NCBI GenBank assembly: GCA_034359265.1
Contig: CP136891.1
Coordinates: 82,850,001 to 82,914,000 of the forward strand
DNA: 64,000 bases
Source of the DNA: Canna indica
Lineage: Eukaryota > Streptophyta > Magnoliopsida > Zingiberales > Cannaceae
Direction of reading: 5' to 3'
The stretch's first letter is position 1; every line of letters begins with the position of its first letter. Below are positions 1 to 9,849 of this stretch, piece by piece. A model generated the notes under the pieces. It saw only the letters and a list, made by a program, of their open reading frames with translations, did not search any database and had not been told where the DNA came from. Position numbers and translations under genes: made by a program.

Positions 1-128
1 TCATTTTGAGTCGAACCAAGCGACTCCACCCAAGGGGCTCCGCCCAACTGCCCTCCTTAATTAGAGCCGAGCCAGACCAAGCCGCTCTACATCGGGACCC
101 CATCCGGCTATACAAGGATACTCACATC
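1..128. other. Left flank of CACTA element 1, unassigned
   Basis: Short GC-moderate sequence left of the first CACTA insertion. Joined to 4383-4545, with one ATC target copy removed, it reads as one continuous tract. It could be a decayed LTR-retrotransposon fragment, but I found no LTR boundary or coding motif. No gene is supported. Confidence 0.3.
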
Positions 129-142
129 CACTACTACAAACT

Positions 143-430
143 TGGTTTTCAGCAACGGCTATCAGCAACGGCCGCTCAAGCCGTTGCTATTTGCAACGAC
201 GTTCTTACGGCCGCTCGAGCCGTTGCAGATATGTGTATCTGCAACGGCGTTCTAACGGACAACCGAGCCGTTGCGGATTATTTTAATTATCAGCAACGGC
301 TTTCTGACGGAAAGACGAGCCGTTGCTGATTATTTAATCTTCAGCAACGGCTTACTAACGGATAAGTGAGCCGTTGCTGATGATAAGTTATCAGCAACGG
401 CTTTCTAACGGGCGAGTGAGCCGTTGCTGA
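143..430. repeat. 5' subterminal stem-loop array of CACTA element 1
   Basis: GCAACGGC and its complement GCCGTTGC alternate, forming about six consecutive imperfect hairpins of roughly 40-45 bp. Loops often contain TAACGG plus a short variable spacer. CACTA subterminal repeats bind the element's TNPA-type protein, so this is the likely binding array. The same design recurs at 16680, 34515 (reverse), 50885 and 56965. Confidence 0.85.
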
Positions 431-434
431 TAAG

Positions 435-443
435 TTTATATAG
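435..443 (+). promoter_or_regulatory. TATA box of CACTA element 1
   Basis: TTTATATAG lies immediately inside the last 5' subterminal hairpin and is followed by a GC- and pyrimidine-rich leader. The same TATA-array junction occurs in elements 2, 3, 4 and 5. In elements 2, 4 and 5 the leader ends in a good 5' splice site (AG|GTATG), at about 17067, 51316 and 57391. This suggests a noncoding first exon spliced across the minisatellite to the coding block. Confidence 0.6.
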
Positions 444-610
444 GGCACGCTCTCGCGCCCGACCCTTCTTCCTCCCGCTTCTGCCGCCGCCGCTCCTGCC
501 GACACCTTCGCCACTGCTGCCGACGCCTCTCGCCGCCGCGCCGCTGCCGCTGCTGCCGGTATGTTGATCGGCCGGCCTATACCGTTTCGGCCGGAGATGT
601 TAAAATCCGA

Positions 611-706
611 CCGAAACCCTATTTCTAGGGTTTCGGCCGGCGGCGGTCGGCCTATGGCCGCCGCCGGACCTTCTACAGTGGCCGGACAGTGTGTCCGGCC
701 ACTGTA
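611..706. repeat. Conserved leader palindromes (telobox and GGCCGGACA)
   Basis: Two near-perfect palindromes. The first has arms CCGAAACCCTA (611-621) and its complement (626-636), so it carries AAACCCTA, the plant telobox, on both strands. The second has 15-bp arms at 674-688 and 692-706 around a 3-bp GTG loop, centred on GGCCGGACA. Both recur in elements 2, 3, 4 and 5. They lie in the transcribed leader or first intron and could be protein-binding or RNA-structure elements. Confidence 0.75.
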
Positions 707-739
707 CGCCGGCGCCGAAGGGTGGACTCCGGCGCTGAA

Positions 740-765
<26 letters not shown>
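740..765. repeat. (TA)n microsatellite
   Basis: Pure TA dinucleotide tract of about 13 units just after the leader palindromes of CACTA element 1. The equivalent position in element 3 has expanded to about 33 units. Confidence 0.9.
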
Positions 766-772
<7 letters not shown>

Positions 773-851
773 TTGAAATTGTTAATTAATTATTTTATAA
801 ATGTTAATTAATTGTTTAATTTGTTAGATTAATTATTAGGGTTTAGATTAA

Positions 852-1112
852 TTTCGGACGCGCGCCGGAATCGTCCACTTCGGACGCGCGCCGGAATCGT
901 CCAATTCGGACTCGCGCCGGAATCGTCCAATTCGGACTCGCGCCGGAATCGTCCACTTCGGACGCGCGCCGGAATCGTCCAATTCGGACTCGCGCCGGAA
1001 TCGTCCACTTCGGACGCGCGCCAGAATCGTCCAATTCGGACTCGCGCCCGAATCGTCCACTTCGGACTCGCGCCAAAATCGTCCACTTCGGACGCGTGCC
1101 GAAATCGTCCAA
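852..1112. repeat. 26-bp minisatellite, about 10 units (element 1)
   Basis: Tandem 26-bp unit of the form TTCGGACGCGCGCCGGAATC plus GTCCAC or GTCCAA. Each unit holds an inverted pentamer, GGAC(G/T)...CGTCC. Because 26 is not a multiple of 3 and the unit lacks stops on one strand, all three minus frames stay open as repeated Arg/Ser/Asp-rich sequence. These are artefacts of the repeat, not genes. Confidence 0.92.
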
Positions 1113-1326
1113 TATGGACTCGAACTGTCTCGAAACATTTAGAAAATAATCATCCATCCGACGAGTTGATATGTTTCACGTACGCATCGACGAATCGGAT
1201 ATGATTTAGCAAAACCTTAGATCCGTTCGGGGATTGTATGTTCGTGTAAAAGAAGTAGATGATCTTTTATACGACGTGCAATTCTTGAATTGTCCCTGAT
1301 TGGACAATTTGGGAATATAGTTATTT

Positions 1327-1502
1327 GTACTGCACTTACGTTTTTATTTTAACTGTTAACTAATTATTCTAAAATTCGGCAACATCTCTCTTGTTCTCCA
1401 ATACGCGCCCAGATGATATGCGTATTCGGAGAACTGTAGGGAGATGCTGCCGAAATTTAGAATAATTAGTTAACAGTTAAAATAAAAACGTAAGTGCAGT
1501 AC
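1327..1502. repeat. Long perfect-stem hairpin in CACTA element 1
   Basis: Two arms of about 80 bp, starting GTACTGCACTTACG and ending with its complement, are separated by a loop of about 13 bp near 1408-1420. Weaker complementarity extends to about 1290-1538. It lies between the minisatellite and the transposase start. Element 3 has an identical-length copy (33368-33543). Element 6 keeps only the right arm. It may be a nested foldback unit or a hairpin siRNA source. Confidence 0.85.
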
Positions 1503-1583
1503 GAATAACATAAATCCCGAATGGAATAGGACAATCTCACCTAAAGACATTAACCAAAGAAATTGTCATTGATTGACAGAATC

Positions 1584-2051
1584 ATGTCGGCTGATCGAAG
1601 TTGGATGTACCGACGTTTTGATCGTGGAGCTTTAACGAATGAGTTTCGATTAGGCGTAACGTACTTCCTAAATTTCGCTTATTCGAATCGGAATTTCGTT
1701 AGCATGGGTGATCAAATCCGATGTCCGTGCCGCATTTGTTCGAAGTATCCGGCTCGAAATAAAGATAGAGCAGATTGGCGTGTAGTCTGTAAGACAAAAG
1801 GTAGAGGAAAAATTGATCCGATAGTAGGAGAAAATGATCCTCCTGGTTTCTATCAAGAAGATGATCTTCCTGCTGTGGATCGTATTATTCCAATACTCGA
1901 GGATGCAGACACAACATCAATCCAATTAGAAGTTGAATATGCTGATGATGACCATCATGAAATTGAGGAAGCTGGAGATGAAGAAGATGAAGAAGAGGAA
2001 GAAGAGGAAGAAGAAGAATTCGAAGACTATTATTCAGATGATGAAGAATAA
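1584..2051 (+). pseudogene. Chimeric, internally deleted CACTA transposase (element 1)
   Basis: The frame starts at ATG 1584 (MSADRSWMYRR), the N terminus of the transposase-associated domain (Transpos_assoc type). At about 1742 it jumps in frame from CRICSK into YPARNKDRADWRVV, the end of the DUF4216-type C-terminal domain, and ends in an acidic Asp/Glu tail. The whole Transposase_21 catalytic core and the DUF4218-type domain are missing, as comparison with element 6 (48450-50870, then 54433 on) and element 5 shows. The junction has about 4 bp of microhomology. The chimera is open with no internal stop and could be expressed, for example as a defective binding protein. It cannot catalyse transposition. 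Confidence 0.8.
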
Positions 2052-2126
2052 TTGTAAAGTATATATTTTATTAAATATATCTCTACTATTTATACAATAA
2101 TCTGATTATATGTCTGTTCGACAGAT

Positions 2127-3668
2127 ATGTCTGGTCGTGGTTATCGACGCAGGAGAGCTTCGGAGTCTCCGATCGGTGAGACTCCAGCACTTACTCATGC
2201 TGCTGATCCTCCTGTTGCTGATCCTCATGAGGATGATACTGCCGAGGCTAGTACATCCAGACGTAGGCGGCCACGCGGGCCGAACAGGTGGCAGCCTCCA
2301 CCAGCCACAGAGTCACGTAGATTGATTAGCGTGATTGGGGAGCGGTACGTAATATATCATGAATTATGAATCATTACAAATTCATTATATCATAATATAA
2401 TATTAAAATTTATTTTTGTTGTGCAGGTTCGAGCAAGAAGAAGTGCCGAGGAGCATTTCTTCTACTATTCGACGATACATGCACGGGGCATGGCCTACGT
2501 GGTCTCACGTGCCTAGCGAGCACGTCGACATGTTATGGCGCGAGTTTGAGGCACGTATTATTATTTTTTTTACATGCATGATATATTAATATTGGTACTG
2601 ATATTATTATTTTGCAGGCTCGCTATACATGGGCCGAGGACCAGAGGTCCTTCATTTACGCTGCCTGGGAGGCTATTTCCCGGGCAAGGTACAACGGGCA
2701 GCTGGGGCAGGCTCGGTCCCAGGCGATGGCCCGAGCTGGGACCACTAACATCGCGGAGACTCGGGGATACGGCCCCGGTTGGATTACTCCGGATATATGG
2801 GACCAGCTCGTGGGGATATGGTCGACGGATCGATGGCAGGAGGTTTCTCGGAATGCGGCTAGAAATCGCATGTCGGGGGGAGCAGCGCGTCACACCGGCG
2901 GCTCTATTGCATTTGCAGTGCACGCAAACCGTATGGTAAGTATATCTTTTAATTATATATTTTATTTGTTATTATGTGTACTAATTAATGTATTTGTTTT
3001 GTAAATGTAGACGACGGTGTCGGATGACGGGAGTGTCCAGCGACCCTCCCCGATGGCGGTGTTTGAGCGAACTCACCGTCGAGCACATGGGACTGGGGAG
3101 TACATCGACAACCGCGCTGCATACATTATGGTAATTATATATTTGTTTAAATTATTCATTATATATTTATAATTTAAGTTTTATGATAAATATTAAACAA
3201 AAAATGAAACTCGAGTAGGAGACCTACAGCCAGACGGTGGTGCAGCGTGGGGGTACCCCCGAGGACTTTGACGCAGCATCGTGGGTCGAGGCCGCAGGTG
3301 GCTGGGACCATGACCGCGTATATGGCTTCGCAGATAGTGGTCATGCGCGAGCCGTACTAGGGCCACTTGGGGCACCGACCCCTCCGGTCGCTGGTGAGCG
3401 GCCGTCCACCTCCAGATCCAGTTATGATCATAGTAATAGGATAAGGACACTAGAGGAGACGGTCGCGCGTCAGACTGAGTTGATGGAGCGCCAGAGTCAG
3501 ACGATGGCGAATATAGAAGCTATGCTACGCAACTTGTCGGGTCATCCCGAAGCAGGCATCTCTTCGGCATCATCTAATCCATCATCCTCGAGTCAGTCCA
3601 CGTCGGTGTACACTCAAGCACTCCAGACCCCGCCATATGATCCAGGCCATCCTCTATCGTCATCGTGA
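2127..3668 (+). CDS. TNPA-like CACTA protein, five exons, intact (element 1)
   Basis: Second gene of the element, of the plant Transposase_24 (Ptta/En/Spm) type. Exons are 2127-2344, 2427-2550, 2618-2935, 3011-3130 and 3219-3668, giving 409 residues with no stop. ATG 2127 follows a good acceptor (TTCGACAG), so an upstream noncoding exon is likely. The N terminus is Arg-rich (RGYRRRR; SRRRRPRG). Exon 3 carries the family core RYTWAEDQ...FIYAAWE. The last exon holds a predicted coiled coil (IRTLEETVARQ) and a Ser/Pro-rich tail. Intron 2 is best read as a GC-AG intron (GAG|GCACGT), because only that keeps the RYTW frame. Proteins of this class bind the subterminal repeats and bring the ends together. 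Confidence 0.8.
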
Positions 3669-3988
3669 GATTTTGTTTATATTGACTTTGTTACTCAGAT
3701 ATTGAACTTGTTTAATTTATATTGACTATGTTACTGAGATGTTGATACTTCAATTTTACATTTGAATTGTGTTTATACTATCGTGGATAATTATGAATAT
3801 AAATATAATTGTTTTGATGTATATCTTGGTGTGTTTGTGATGTGTGAATGAATGTGTATGAGATGTTTGTGATGTGTGAATGAATGTGTGTATGAGGGTA
3901 TGGGTGTGTGAGTTATGTATCAGATAAATGTATCAATGTATCAATGGAAATTTGAAATTTTCAAATTTTCTGGTTGCAGGTATAGGTC

Positions 3989-4382
3989 ATCAGCAACGGC
4001 TTTCCCACGGGCGTCCGTGGGAAAACCGTTGCTAAAAGTGTATCGAAAGCCGTTGCTGATGACCTACAGCAACGGCTTAGCGACGAAGTTTTACTAACGG
4101 TGTTGCTACGGACTCAACGGCCGTTGCTATTAATGGTATCAGCAACGGCTCCGGGTCTGTGGCAAAACCGTTGCTGATAATATTTTTAGCGACGGCCCAG
4201 TGGCCGTTGCTGATAATGTTTTGAGCGACGGTCCGAGCGGCCGTTGCTGAACCGTTGCTAAGTCATCAGCAACGCGACTTTCTCTCACGGCGCTATTGCA
4301 ACGGCTCAGCCGTTGCTGATTCTCTTCAGCAACGGCTCAGCAACGGCATCAGCCGTTGCTGATGACCATTTTTCTAGTAGTG
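3989..4382. repeat. 3' subterminal stem-loop array of CACTA element 1
   Basis: Repeated GCAACGGC/GCCGTTGC hairpins. The first is a long palindrome with CAACGGCTTTCCCACGG on the left arm and its near-complement on the right. Further units run to the terminus. All six copies share the organisation. Confidence 0.85.
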
Positions 4383-4552
4383 ATCGTATCTTATCATAAG
4401 AGATACGCCATTACGAGTATGTCATCTCGGGGATCAACCTCGACCAATTATAGGCAATATCACCACGAGATTTATAAGCGGTGTCATCACCTCTACCTGC
4501 AATAAATATAGACACGACACATCTTATGTAATCTTGAGGGCATGTTTGGTAC
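4383..4552. other. Right flank of element 1, no gene seen
   Basis: Unique-looking spacer between the CACTA 3' end and the next MITE. It contains no supported coding or RNA feature. Confidence 0.4.
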
Positions 4553-4898
4553 CCTGTATAAGCCTCATGTATAGTATTAGGATAATACTATACAGTGTTT
4601 GGGAAGAGTATTAACTAATACTTGCACTAAAAATAGTAAATCATAAACTGTCATAAGGTGTATTAAATATACACTCTCAAAGCTCTTCATTAGCCTACAC
4701 TCGAACTTTCAATATTTTTTATACTCATTTTACCTCCGGTCAAAAATTAAAAAATAATAAAAAATAATTTTAATTTATGAAACATTTTTAATGATAAAAT
4801 ATATTATATAATTTTTATAATATATTATATTATTATAATATATTATATATAATATAATATTATAGTGTATATTATTATATATTATTATATATTATATT

Positions 4899-5095
4899 AT
4901 ATTATTATATATTATATTATATTATATTATATTATATTATATTATATTATATTATATTATATTATATTATATTATATTATATATATTACATCATATTATA
5001 TTATATTATATTATATTATATTATATATATTACATTATATTATATTATATTATATTACATTATATTATATTATATTATATTATATTATTATAATA
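4899..5095. repeat. (ATTAT)n pentanucleotide satellite
   Basis: About 200 bp of ATTAT units with occasional ATATATTAC interruptions inside the MITE. A low-complexity Tyr/Ile open frame across it is an artefact of the repeat. Confidence 0.9.
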
Positions 5096-5148
5096 TAATA
5101 TTATAGTGTATATTATATTATATTATATTAGTCAATACATACTAGTAC

Positions 5149-5665
5149 TAGGGGTGAGCATGAATCGGTTAACCGGTCCATTAGCAAAAAAAACTAATTC
5201 ATTAACTTTGGTTTTTCAAAATCATTAATCGTAAACCGGTCCATTAACTTCGGTTAACCGCTATTTCAGTTTCGGTTTTTTTGGTTCGGTTAACCAATAA
5301 TTTTCGATTAACCAATAAATTTTTTTAACCTACAAACATAATAATATTATGCAAATCGTGGAGAAAAATTCAAACAAATATCGAATTCTCATTGAGAAAG
5401 AAAAAATAAGTGATACCATTGAACCAAGATAATGTTGTAAAAAAACTAATATTTTTATTTTTATTTTTTAAATATTTTTTTATTTTATAATTTTTTATAA
5501 TTTATAAACCATTATTATATATATATATAAATAAATTATATCGAACCGGTCGGTTAACTGAAACCGATGGACTTTTTACCTCTCGGACCGAAACCAAAAA
5601 AATCAGTTCAGTTTCGGACTGATTTTTCGATTAATCGGAAAATCAATTTTTTTTTCTCACCTCTA
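5149..5665. mobile_element. hAT-type MITE, nested
   Basis: The left end is TAGGGGTGAGCA and the right end the complement of TAGAGGTGAG. A perfect 8-bp target duplication ACTAGTAC lies at 5141-5148 and 5666-5673. The 517-bp interior is rich in GGTTAACCG-type repeats and encodes nothing. A related element lies at 28067-28563. Confidence 0.9.
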
Positions 5666-5795
5666 ACTAGTACTGTACAGGCTAGCTAGTACATGTATGC
5701 ACCAAATATTGTATAATAATAGTACAATATAGACTAGTACTATATAGGTTTGTCAATACAGACTAGTATATACGATGTACCAAACAAGCCCTAAG

Positions 5796-6597
5796 TTCTA
5801 ACTCCATTATCTCCACCTTGGAGTCCCACTAACTTAAGCACTAAAATATTTTTTTGCAGATCCCCCTTACCAACGTCAAACCAGACATGAAGAGACATCA
5901 AATCGGACCATAGTAATCCAATCCTCATGTTCCTCAAGCTTGATTAGGCTTGAGTAGGCTCGCGAGCCACTCAAGCCGAGTATTGGTTAGTTCGAATTTA
6001 GCTCGCTCATATGTAATGCTCAGCTCGAACTCAACAAGATCGAATTGAGTTCGAATTTTCACCTAGTTGATCCTGAATAGCTTACTAGCTACTCAACTCA
6101 TTTGCATCCCTACGCCCAAAATGTTTGTTGTTGTTTTTTTTTTTTTCAGTAAATAAAGTCAAGTCAATCGTAACAAATCAGACTTATCAATTATTTAAAT
6201 ATATATCAACATTTTAATTGAAAACAATCACATTACTATTTTTATTTTTTATTTTTTAAATATATATTATAATTGAATATTAAGATCGAGTTGAGTTAGA
6301 ATTTTCACGGAGTTGATTCTAAATAACTTACTAGCTACTCAATTCATTTGCATCCCTGCGCCCAAAATGTTTGTTGTTGTTTTCTTTTTTCAGTAAATAA
6401 AGTCAAGTCAATAGTAACAAATCAGACTTATCAATTATTTAAATATATATTAACATTTTAATTGCAAAAAATATTCTAATTGAAAACAATCACATTACTA
6501 TTTTTATTTTATATTATTATAAATATATATTATAATTGAATACAATCACAACCGTAAGAAGAGACAAACGTTTATTCAAACATTATCACAATAATAA
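5796..6597. repeat. Spacer with a local tandem duplication
   Basis: Intergenic DNA downstream of GULLO copy A. A block of about 250 bp is present twice in direct orientation, at roughly 6031-6275 and 6282-6542. Both contain GCCCAAAATGTTTGTTGTTG and the AT-rich tract after it. No gene is visible. Confidence 0.7.
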
Positions 6598-9286
6598 TCA
6601 GGCGCTCTCTGTCATACCATCAGCTTCCTCCACCGAGCTACTCTTCCGGCACACACGAGCTTCTTGGTAGACTCGCCCTGCTCTACAGTAATACCCCTGT
6701 TCAGGAGCACAGTGGTCATCGACGGAGCAAATGCAGAGCCCTTCGAGCGCGCACCCCTTTCCTTCCACCACCACCTCCTTCCCGTTCAACCCCAGCACGG
6801 CATCACTCCAGTCCGACGAGAATAACCCCTCGCTGTCGTACCGCCGCATCACGCCGACGAACTTGTCCAACTTCGCCCCCAACTTGTCCCTCATCCCCAG
6901 GAATCCAATGTTCCTGTTCTTCCCCCAGTGCGGCAACCCGTTGTACTTGAACAGCGCCATCTGCTCGATCTCCTCGAGCACGTCCTCGAGCAGCCGCGGC
7001 TGCAGCGGGTCCCGGGAGCGGTAGTAGGTGATGTCGATGTCGGCGGCGTCCTCCGTCTTGCCGAGGAAGGCCGTGGAGTTGCGGACGAAGCGCATGAAGA
7101 AGCCCAGGTAGAGCTCGGTGCCGCAGAGCGCGCTGGGATTGGCGTCGCGGAGCTGCTTGACGTCGGCGATGAAGCTGGAAATGTTGGCGAAGGGAATGCT
7201 GACGGTGGTCTGGTGGTAGAAGAGTCCACGCAAGCGAGGATCCCATCCGCACGCCGTCAGAAGCCCGTCTTCTGCGCTCCTCAAGCATGAACCTGCGGAT
7301 TGCATGTCGCTTTGGTTCCCGATCACCGGATAGCCGGTGAAGTCGAGGAAGCCGCCATCGTTGTTCTTGAAGCCGAATCCTGCGGCGATTAGAGTGCCCA
7401 CTTGTAATCTCGACAGCACACATTTGCCGTTCGCGTCTCCAAAATCCTCCGCCAATTTCTCTGCACATCAACATAAATAAACTAAATATTTACTGTAATT
7501 AATTATAGTTTAATGCCAGATTACCAGCTAAAATAGTGTTCGCGTGATGATTAGTAGTTAATTAAGACCTGCGGCACGTATGGAGGTGATGATGAGGCTC
7601 AACTGCGGCCGAAAGCCCAGGTAATCGTTGATGCCTCGGCCGACGGTGGTGACGGGCACTTTGGCGTCGTCTCGGTAGACGACGATGGACTGTGACGGAT
7701 ACCAAACGATGTCGCCGTATTGCGTTGTAGCGGCGAATGAGGAGATGGTTTGCTCAAAGGCAACGTCCGTTACAACCCTGTTTGTAACAGAGCGTTTGAA
7801 CATTGGCTCCAGTTGAAGCGTTACCTGGCACATAAATACTTCATTAAAACCAAGGTTAATTGTGGCAATATGTCATGCATGTAAAATAACGTCGGTATCG
7901 TTGTCACTGTCATCGTTCTGTCAATATATCCCACTTCTATTATGGATTAGATCGAGCATATTATTCTCTAATCACCGCAGCTGCATTGTTCTTGAAAGAA
8001 TAAAAAGATTATTTCTAATATTATATAATTAGTGTCAGCGTGATCGTATCGTTATCACGTCTTTCGACTAAATATATATCAATATATGTGCTGGTACATT
8101 GGATTGAATCCCTTTTAAATTATTCAAAGGTTTGAATTGGGCGAACATTATAATAATTAAGGAAAATTAAGGATAAAAAGATAATGCCAAATAAGTCAAA
8201 AGTTTATGAAAGAAACATTTAGTTGGCAAGTATACTCATTACTTGTAAAACACCAATTAAGTCTTTTATTGTACGTAAGTGGACCATGTTCTGGTAAAAA
8301 AGGCTAAGTAGTTGGTTAATTTTAATATGCAACAAATGGATTAACTGATTCCACCAAAAATATTTGAAAAATAAAAATAGGCACTCGACATAACTAATTT
8401 ACAGCAAAATATAAAGTGTGATGTAATTTTAAATATTTGCTGTATTTCTTCCTATTATATATTAGTATGTGGAAATTACTTTCTCATTATATTGTGTCCA
8501 TTATTTTTCTTTTTTATTTAGATTCAAATATGTATAAAATCTTTCCATTGATTCCTTCATCACTGTCTTGTCTTTGCTTAGTGTGACGTATACCTGAGAA
8601 ATTACTCCAAGAACGCCCAGAGAAACCTTGGCAGCCAAGAGATCATCATCACTCTCACCGAGGCTTACAATCTTGGCGTAGTATCCATCCACTGCCGCCG
8701 GGCTCGGAACCACCAACCTCATCCCCACCACGTACTCGTGCACCGCCGACCCCTTGCCGAACACCGAGCTGCCGTGCGAGCCGGTGCTCAGCAGCCCGCC
8801 CAGCGTCACGCCCTCCCAGTACGGCGAGTGCGGCAGCGCCAGCCCGCTGGCGGCCGCCGCGTCGAGGAGCGCCCTCAGCGTGATCCCGGCCTCGAACGTC
8901 ATCCTCGCCCGCGCCGTGTCCACGCTCACCGTCCGGTTCAGCCGCGCCGTGCTGATGACGAGCCCCTGCCCGCTGGGCCCGCCGGGGCAGGACAGCTTGG
9001 GCATGCTGTGGGCGTACACGGTGACGGCCTTCATGTGCTGCTTCTTGGCGGAGGCGTCGGAGACGGCGAGCAGGAGCTCCTGCTCGGTGGACGGGTAGGC
9101 GACGGCGGCGACGGTGCAGGTGCTGCGGTCGGGGAAAGCGCCGTAGGCGTTGGTGACGGTGCAGTTGGAGTTGCCGGACCGGCAGACGACGACAGGCGGC
9201 GGCGGGGAGGCTTGTGAGGTGGGGAGTAGGAGGGCGAGGATGGAGAAGAGCAAGGCAAGGGGAGTCATGATTGTTAACGTACGCAT
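6598..9286 (-). CDS. L-gulonolactone oxidase-like FAD oxidoreductase (GULLO copy A), intact
   Basis: Exons (minus) are 9286-8594, 7824-7569 and 7460-6598, with GT-AG introns of 769 and 108 bp. The product is 603 residues, normal for plant GULLOs. Start: the frame is open to 9301, but the first ATG is 9286; ATG 9268 would give a cleaner signal peptide. The N terminus is a hydrophobic signal sequence ending near TSQASPP, so it is probably secreted or in the secretory pathway. The FAD domain includes [11 protein letters not shown] (His about 93) and GSHGSS (about 169-174). The C-terminal ALO-type domain has [20 protein letters not shown] and HWGKN (about 494-498). The family oxidises L-gulono-1,4-lactone toward ascorbate or oxidises related sugars. 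Substrate cannot be told from sequence. A TATA-like TATATAG lies at about 9316-9322. Not a transposon gene; part of a local family with copies B and C. Confidence 0.9.
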
Positions 9287-9301
9287 GGAATTGTCAAACA
9301 A

Positions 9302-9849
9302 TGATCGATAGCATGTGTATATAGAGAGAGAAATTGAAATAAAATGTATATATAAATATAAATTAACGTGAAGTTTTTTTTTGTGTGTAGAATTAATTAA
9401 TTAACGTGCATGTCTAAATCTCAGAGCCGTGAACAATATAATCGTGCATGTTAAAGATCGAAATTAATTGCTTACTCGATTAGGTTTGCGGGACCCTAGA
9501 AGGCGGCTCGCTAAGTTGACTGAGCTCTTACTACGTACCCGATACGAAACACAACTAGCTAAAAATGAGGTGGCATTATTATCTTTCAACGCATGTGCAT
9601 GAAATTAGTGACATATAAAAATAAACAAACATCTATTTGTTGTTTTTTTATTTTATTTTTTTGTATTTTCGTATTTTATTTATTTATTTCATATGATTTT
9701 ATTTATTTTTCAAATAAATTTCATGTGATTTTCTTGTAGTTTTTAAAATTTACTTTATATGATTTTTCAATTTTTAGTTAATATTATATTATAATATATT
9801 ACTTTTAACATGATAAAATATTAATTGATAATTTTTTTTTAATATAACC
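9302..9849. other. AT-rich upstream region of GULLO copy A
   Basis: Promoter-side spacer with candidate TATA motifs near 9316-9322 and 9348-9360. Beyond about 9400 I see only AT-rich DNA and no gene. Confidence 0.4.

Larger units (their letters stand above)
129..4382 (+). mobile_element. CACTA (En/Spm) element 1, complete ends, non-autonomous
   Basis: The 5' terminus is CACTACTACAAA at 129 and the 3' terminus is the complement of CACTACTAGAAA ending at 4382. The 3-bp target duplication ATC lies at 126-128 and 4383-4385. The element is 4254 bp. In order it holds a 5' subterminal stem-loop array (143-430), a TATA box (435-443), a GC-rich leader with palindromes, a 26-bp minisatellite, a long hairpin, an internally deleted transposase reading frame, an intact five-exon TNPA-like gene, and a 3' subterminal array (3989-4382). 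The transposase core is gone, so it can move only in trans. Confidence 0.95.
4553..5788. mobile_element. MITE with GGGC(A/T)TGTTTGGTAC ends, containing a nested hAT MITE
   Basis: Ends GGGCATGTTTGGTA (left) and the complement of GGGCTTGTTTGGTAC (right) flank an AT-rich interior. Flanking TGA/TAA would fit an imperfect 3-bp target duplication of PIF/Harbinger type. Similar ends occur at 25130-26578, and another copy starts at 63922. The interior holds an (ATTAT)n tract and the hAT MITE at 5149-5665. Confidence 0.6.

Noticed and set aside
143..430. CRISPR-like regular repeats
   Set aside because: The repeats are inverted pairs in a plant CACTA element with variable loops, not a direct-repeat and spacer array.
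829..1157. Three overlapping minus-strand open frames of 85-104 codons (and the same set in elements 3, 5 and others)
   Set aside because: They are the three frames of the 26-bp minisatellite. Identical repeats in all frames and no start context argue against coding.
4865..5098. Tyr/Ile-rich open frame
   Set aside because: Translation of an (ATTAT)n satellite.
6731..7290. Plus-strand open frames over GULLO exon 3
   Set aside because: Shadows of the GC-rich minus-strand exon. Only the minus frame carries GULLO motifs. The same applies at 8738-9217, 11672-12460 and 13879-14436.
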